In this document: one piece after another, positions 61,080 through 64,000 of the stretch
Numbering within the stretch: the stretch's first letter is position 1
Layout of the letters: each line of letters starts with the position of its first letter
NCBI GenBank assembly: GCA_965228065.1
Contig: OZ245788.1
Coordinates: 4,092,001 to 4,156,000 of the forward strand
From: Sphingobium_A sp965228065
GTDB taxonomy: Bacteria; Pseudomonadota; Alphaproteobacteria; Sphingomonadales; Sphingomonadaceae
Reading direction: 5' to 3'
DNA: 64,000 bases
Program-made: the position numbers and the translations under genes
Notes under the pieces: model-generated
Told to the model about the DNA's origin: nothing
Seen by the model: the letters and a program-made list of their open reading frames with translations, nothing else
Databases searched by the model: none

Positions 61080-61850
61080 TCATCCCATTGCATGATACTG
61101 GCTTGGCGCGACGCCGGTTGTCCGCTTGAACATCGTGGTGAAAGCCGCGGGGCTGTCATAGCCAAGATCGAGCGCGATCGTCGTCACCGCTTCCCCTGCA
61201 GCGAGCCGGGGCAGTGCGACCAGCAGGCAGGCCTGTTGCCGCCATGCGCCAAAGCTCAGGCCCGTCTCCCGCCGGAATGCGCGGGTGAAGGCGCGCCGGC
61301 CCATGCCGAGATCGGCACTCCACCCGTCGATCGTATCGTGCGGCGTCGGGCGTTGCAGAAAGGCATGGCATTTGCGCGCCATGTCGGGCGTGCGGGGCAA
61401 GGGGACCGCCAGCGGCACCACCCGCGCACGCGCCAGTTCGGCCAGCAGCAATGACAGAACCAGGCCATCGCGGCCGTCCACATCATATTCCGGCTCGATA
61501 TCGCGGGCGCTGAGCAGCAGGCTGCGCAGGAGCGGCGAAACCTCGATCACCTTGTTGGTGTCGCCCAGCGATCCGTGCACCCCGGGTTCGATCAGGACGC
61601 TGCGCGTGCTGACGGCGCCGACCATCAGCACCGAATGGCTGCAGCCCCCCGGCGTCCAGACCGCGCGTTCTGGCGGGGCGACCCAGGCGCCGTGCGGTGT
61701 GGTGACGACGACGACACCACTGGCCGCATAGAGCAGCTGGCCGCGCCGATGCTGATGCCAGTCCAGCTCGAATGCGGGTGGATACTCGTTGCCGATCGCA
61801 ACGATGGGACGCTTGATGTGATCGACATCGCAGGGATCGCGCCAGCCCAT
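61080..61850 (-). CDS. AraC-family regulator with cupin sensor
   Basis: 256 residues. N-terminal cupin: 'FELDWHQHRRGQLLYAASGVVVVTTPHGAWVAPPERAVWTPGG' (in part). C-terminal AraC double helix-turn-helix: 'SADLGMGRRAFTRAFRRETGLSFGAWRQQACLLVAL' (in part) and 'VTTIALDLGYDSPAAFTTMFKRTTGVAPSQY'. It is divergent from the Fsr-like exporter (99-bp gap), so it most likely regulates that gene in response to a small molecule. Confidence 0.92.
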   Translation of the reverse strand: MGWRDPCDVDHIKRPIVAIGNEYPPAFELDWHQHRRGQLLYAASGVVVVTTPHGAWVAPPERAVWTPGGCSHSVLMVGAVSTRSVLIEPGVHGSLGDTNKVIEVSPLLRSLLLSARDIEPEYDVDGRDGLVLSLLLAELARARVVPLAVPLPRTPDMARKCHAFLQRPTPHDTIDGWSADLGMGRRAFTRAFRRETGLSFGAWRQQACLLVALPRLAAGEAVTTIALDLGYDSPAAFTTMFKRTTGVAPSQYHAMG

Positions 61851-61949
61851 GATCTTTGTCCCACTCTCGAAAGAGAAAGACCCATAGTGGAATGCGGGTC
61901 GCTTGTGAAAGCCCTATCGCGGCATTTCAGTCCATCGTGAGACCTGCCC

Positions 61950-63194
61950 ATGAATGCCAGCAGCGCCACTGTCGGGGCATCCGACATGCAATCCCCCGTC
62001 GTCGAAACGCCGATCGTGGAGACCACCGTCTTCCGCGTGATCGTCGCGATCAGTTTCTGCCATTTGCTCAACGATATGATGCAGTCGCTGCTGCCGGCCA
62101 TCTATCCCAATCTGAAGTCCGAACTCGGCCTGTCCTTCAGCCAGATCGGGCTGGTGACCCTGGTCTATCAGATCACGGCATCGATCCTGCAGCCGTTGAT
62201 CGGCCTGTATGCAGACAAGCGCCCGACGCCGATGGCTCTGCCGGGGGGCACATTATTCTCCCTTGCCGGACTGCTCTTGCTGTCGATCGCGCACAGCTAT
62301 GGCCTGGTGCTGGCCGGTGCCGCGCTGCTCGGCATGGGATCTTCCGTATTCCACCCGGAATCCTCGCGTGTCGCGCGCATGGCGGCCGGGCGGCGCCATG
62401 GTCTGGCGCAATCGATGTTCCAGGTCGGCGGTAATGCGGGCTCGGCGCTGGGGCCGCTGGCGGCCGCGGCGGTCGTGATGCACTGGGGGCAGTCCAGCCT
62501 GGCCTTCTTCGCGATGCTGGCGCTGCTGTCCTGCGCGATCCTGTGGAACGTCGCCTTATGGTATCGCCATCACGGTCTGGCCCGCCTGTCGCGCGGCAAT
62601 GCCGGAAAGGGCGCATTGCCACCGCTGCCGCGCGGAAAGACGCTGGGCGGGATCGCGATCCTGCTGGCGCTGATCTTCTCCAAATATGTCTATCTCTCAA
62701 GCCTGACGAGCTATTTCACCTTCTACCTGATCGAGCGCTTCGGCATCGGGGTTGGGGCGGCGCAGCTGCACCTGTTCGCGTTTCTTGCCGCGGTGGCGCT
62801 CGGCACGGTGGCGGGCGGCCCGCTGGGCGATCGGTTCGGGCGCAAATATGTGATCTGGTTCTCGATCCTGGGAATCCTGCCCTTCACGTTGCTGTTGCCG
62901 CATGCCAGCCTGTTCTGGACGGGGCCGCTCAGCGTCATCATCGGCATCATCATGGCTTCCGCCTTTCCCGCGATCGTCGTGTTCGCGCAGGAACTGGTGC
63001 CCGGCAAGATCGGCATGATCTCCGGCCTGTTCTTCGGTTTCTCGTTCGGCATGGGTGGATTGGGTGCTGCGATCCTCGGTGAGGTCGCGGATCGCGCCGG
63101 CATTGAAATGGCCTATCAGATCTGCGCTTTCCTGCCCGCGATCGGTCTGCTCGCGGTGCTGTTGCCCAATCTCAAAAAGGCGCCAGCCGCATAA
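61950..63194 (+). CDS. MFS transporter, fosmidomycin-resistance (Fsr) type
   Basis: 414 residues with 12 transmembrane segments. The Fsr-like opening 'FCHLLNDMMQSLLPAIYPNLKSELGLSFSQIGLVTLVYQITASILQPLIGLYADK' (in part) and 'GMGSSVFHPESSRVARMAAG' are specific for this subgroup of drug:H+ antiporters. Members export fosmidomycin and other small molecules. Regulated by the divergent AraC protein; no other resistance genes are nearby. Confidence 0.92.
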   Translation: MNASSATVGASDMQSPVVETPIVETTVFRVIVAISFCHLLNDMMQSLLPAIYPNLKSELGLSFSQIGLVTLVYQITASILQPLIGLYADKRPTPMALPGGTLFSLAGLLLLSIAHSYGLVLAGAALLGMGSSVFHPESSRVARMAAGRRHGLAQSMFQVGGNAGSALGPLAAAAVVMHWGQSSLAFFAMLALLSCAILWNVALWYRHHGLARLSRGNAGKGALPPLPRGKTLGGIAILLALIFSKYVYLSSLTSYFTFYLIERFGIGVGAAQLHLFAFLAAVALGTVAGGPLGDRFGRKYVIWFSILGILPFTLLLPHASLFWTGPLSVIIGIIMASAFPAIVVFAQELVPGKIGMISGLFFGFSFGMGGLGAAILGEVADRAGIEMAYQICAFLPAIGLLAVLLPNLKKAPAA

Positions 63195-63249
63195 CAGGCG
63201 TTCATATGTTTTTTGGGCTGGCCATAGCGGACCAAAGCCGTGCAGTTTC

Positions 63250-63278
63250 CCTCATCGCGGCGGCGCGATGAGGAGAGG
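63250..63278 (+). promoter_or_regulatory. Hairpin overlapping the Shine-Dalgarno of the gpV-like gene
   Basis: Perfect 10-bp arms CCTCATCGCG (63250-63259) and CGCGATGAGG (63264-63273) with a GCGG loop. The right arm overlaps the start of the AGGAGAGG ribosome binding site (63271-63278) of the ATG at 63282, so the folded RNA would hide part of the site. Regulatory use is inferred. Confidence 0.55.
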
Positions 63279-63281
63279 CTC

Positions 63282-63800
63282 ATGAACGACCAGACCAATC
63301 GCCACTTCGGCAAATATCGCGGCACCGTGGTCGCGAATATCGATCCGATGGGGATCGGCCGCGTCCAGGTGCAGGTGCCCGATGTCGGCGGCCTGATGCC
63401 GACCGGCTGGGCGATGCCGTGCGTGCCGGTGGCCGGGCCGCAGGCGGGCATGATCGCCATTCCGCCGATCGGCGCGAATGTCTGGGTGGAGTTCGAGCAG
63501 GGCGACGTGAATTATCCGATCTGGGTCGGCGGATTCTGGAACAATGCGGGCGAAATGCCGGCATCTGTATCGCAGCTACCGCCGGGTTCGCTCGCCATCG
63601 TCGCGCAGACCAGCGCGCAGAATGGATTGATCATCAGCGACGCGCCGGGCCCATTGGGTGGCATCGTGCTGAAAAGCGCGGACGGAGCCTCGCTGATCGT
63701 CAACGATACCGGCATCTACATCCAGAATGGCAGAGGCGCGTCCATCACCCTGATCGGCCCTTCGGTCTCGATCAATCATGACGCGCTCGCGGTAACCTGA
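63282..63800 (+). CDS. Phage-tail-like baseplate assembly protein V (gpV/VgrG-type spike)
   Basis: 172 residues from the ATG at 63282 with AGGAGAGG upstream. The N-terminal OB-like domain 'GKYRGTVVANIDPMGIGRVQVQVPDVGGLMPTGWAMPCVPVAG' (in part), 'IGANVWVEFEQGDVNYPIWVGGFWNN' and the C-terminal beta-helix 'SADGASLIVNDTGIYIQNGRGASITLIGPSVSI' (in part) match the gpV family of contractile tails, including extracellular contractile injection systems (eCIS). It forms the membrane-piercing spike. The following gene starts at its stop (TGATG). Confidence 0.88.
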   Translation: MNDQTNRHFGKYRGTVVANIDPMGIGRVQVQVPDVGGLMPTGWAMPCVPVAGPQAGMIAIPPIGANVWVEFEQGDVNYPIWVGGFWNNAGEMPASVSQLPPGSLAIVAQTSAQNGLIISDAPGPLGGIVLKSADGASLIVNDTGIYIQNGRGASITLIGPSVSINHDALAVT

Positions 63801-64000
63801 TGTCGGGCCCCGCCGTCACCGCGGGCGCGGTGCTGATGTGTCCACATGGCGGCACCGTCACGATCGTAAAGCGCAATGCCCGGGTTGTGGCCGGCGGAGC
63901 GCCGATCGCGACGATCGCCGACGGCTTCTCCGTCGCGAATTGCCCCTTCATTGTGGCATCCGCGCCTTTGCCTTGTGTCTCGATCACATGGACGACATCC
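63800..64000 (+). CDS. PAAR-like spike-tip protein, 3'-truncated by window edge
   Basis: 67 codons are visible. 'VLMCPHGGTVTI' and 'IADGFSVANCPFIV', plus 'LPCVSI', give a Cys/His pattern typical of small spike-tip proteins (PAAR-like/DUF4280 'MCPHGG') that bind zinc and cap the gpV/VgrG spike of contractile injection systems. Its ATG overlaps the gpV-like stop. The rest of the cluster lies beyond the window. Confidence 0.75.
   Translation, partial: MSGPAVTAGAVLMCPHGGTVTIVKRNARVVAGGAPIATIADGFSVANCPFIVASAPLPCVSITWTTS

Overview
The window looks like chromosomal DNA of an alphaproteobacterium, most likely a sphingomonad (Sphingomonas or a close relative). This is inferred from the high GC content, three long TonB-dependent receptors, a TorF-type porin, Lrp/dad and molybdenum-hydroxylase gene orders, and two families of short hairpin-rich intergenic repeats of a kind common in that order. 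No rRNA, tRNA, insertion sequence, integrase or CRISPR array was found. Both edges cut genes: an autotransporter on the left and a PAAR-like spike-tip protein on the right.

Left third (1-23.6 kb). The end of an autotransporter is followed by a strong terminator. Next come a heme N-oxygenase (GntA family)/DUF1989 pair, rnk with a coupled small gene, and an alr-dadA-ridA D-alanine catabolic operon divergent from its Lrp-type regulator, with a perfect inverted repeat overlapping the regulator start codon. A TonB receptor, an SRPBCC/SnoaL fusion and a MalT-type LuxR regulator follow; the regulator appears to start at CTG. A 1267-residue RTX-like repeat protein, a Ca2+/H+ antiporter, and a ZnuD-like zinc receptor behind a Zur-like palindrome come next. 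The receptor is translationally coupled to a methyltransferase that also seems to use CTG. DUF3237 and SnoaL-like genes close the block.

Middle (23.6-47 kb). A heavy-metal RND efflux operon (adaptor, pump, DUF3240, TolC-like) is divergent from a two-component system whose kinase gene carries a one-base frameshift in its ATPase domain. Then follow a porin, a DJ-1/PfpI protein, a Rieske oxygenase with a three-subunit molybdenum hydroxylase, a penicillin-acylase family enzyme, a threonine dehydratase with an S9 peptidase, ccmC-ccmD without the rest of the cytochrome c maturation genes, and an HxlR regulator divergent from a short-chain dehydrogenase.

Right third (47-64 kb). A GntR/FCD regulator sits between a TonB receptor and a catabolic operon: HMG-CoA-lyase-like, hydantoinase/oxoprolinase A and B, CaiB/BaiF CoA-transferase, isochorismatase-like hydrolase. 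Near-identical TTGTATACAA palindromes lie in both control regions, so receptor, regulator and operon probably form one regulon. An Hsp70-like protein, a membrane-anchored beta-lactamase-fold hydrolase, and an AraC regulator with an Fsr-like MFS transporter follow. The window ends at the start of what looks like a contractile-injection-system locus (gpV-like baseplate spike, PAAR-like tip), led by a hairpin that overlaps the ribosome binding site.
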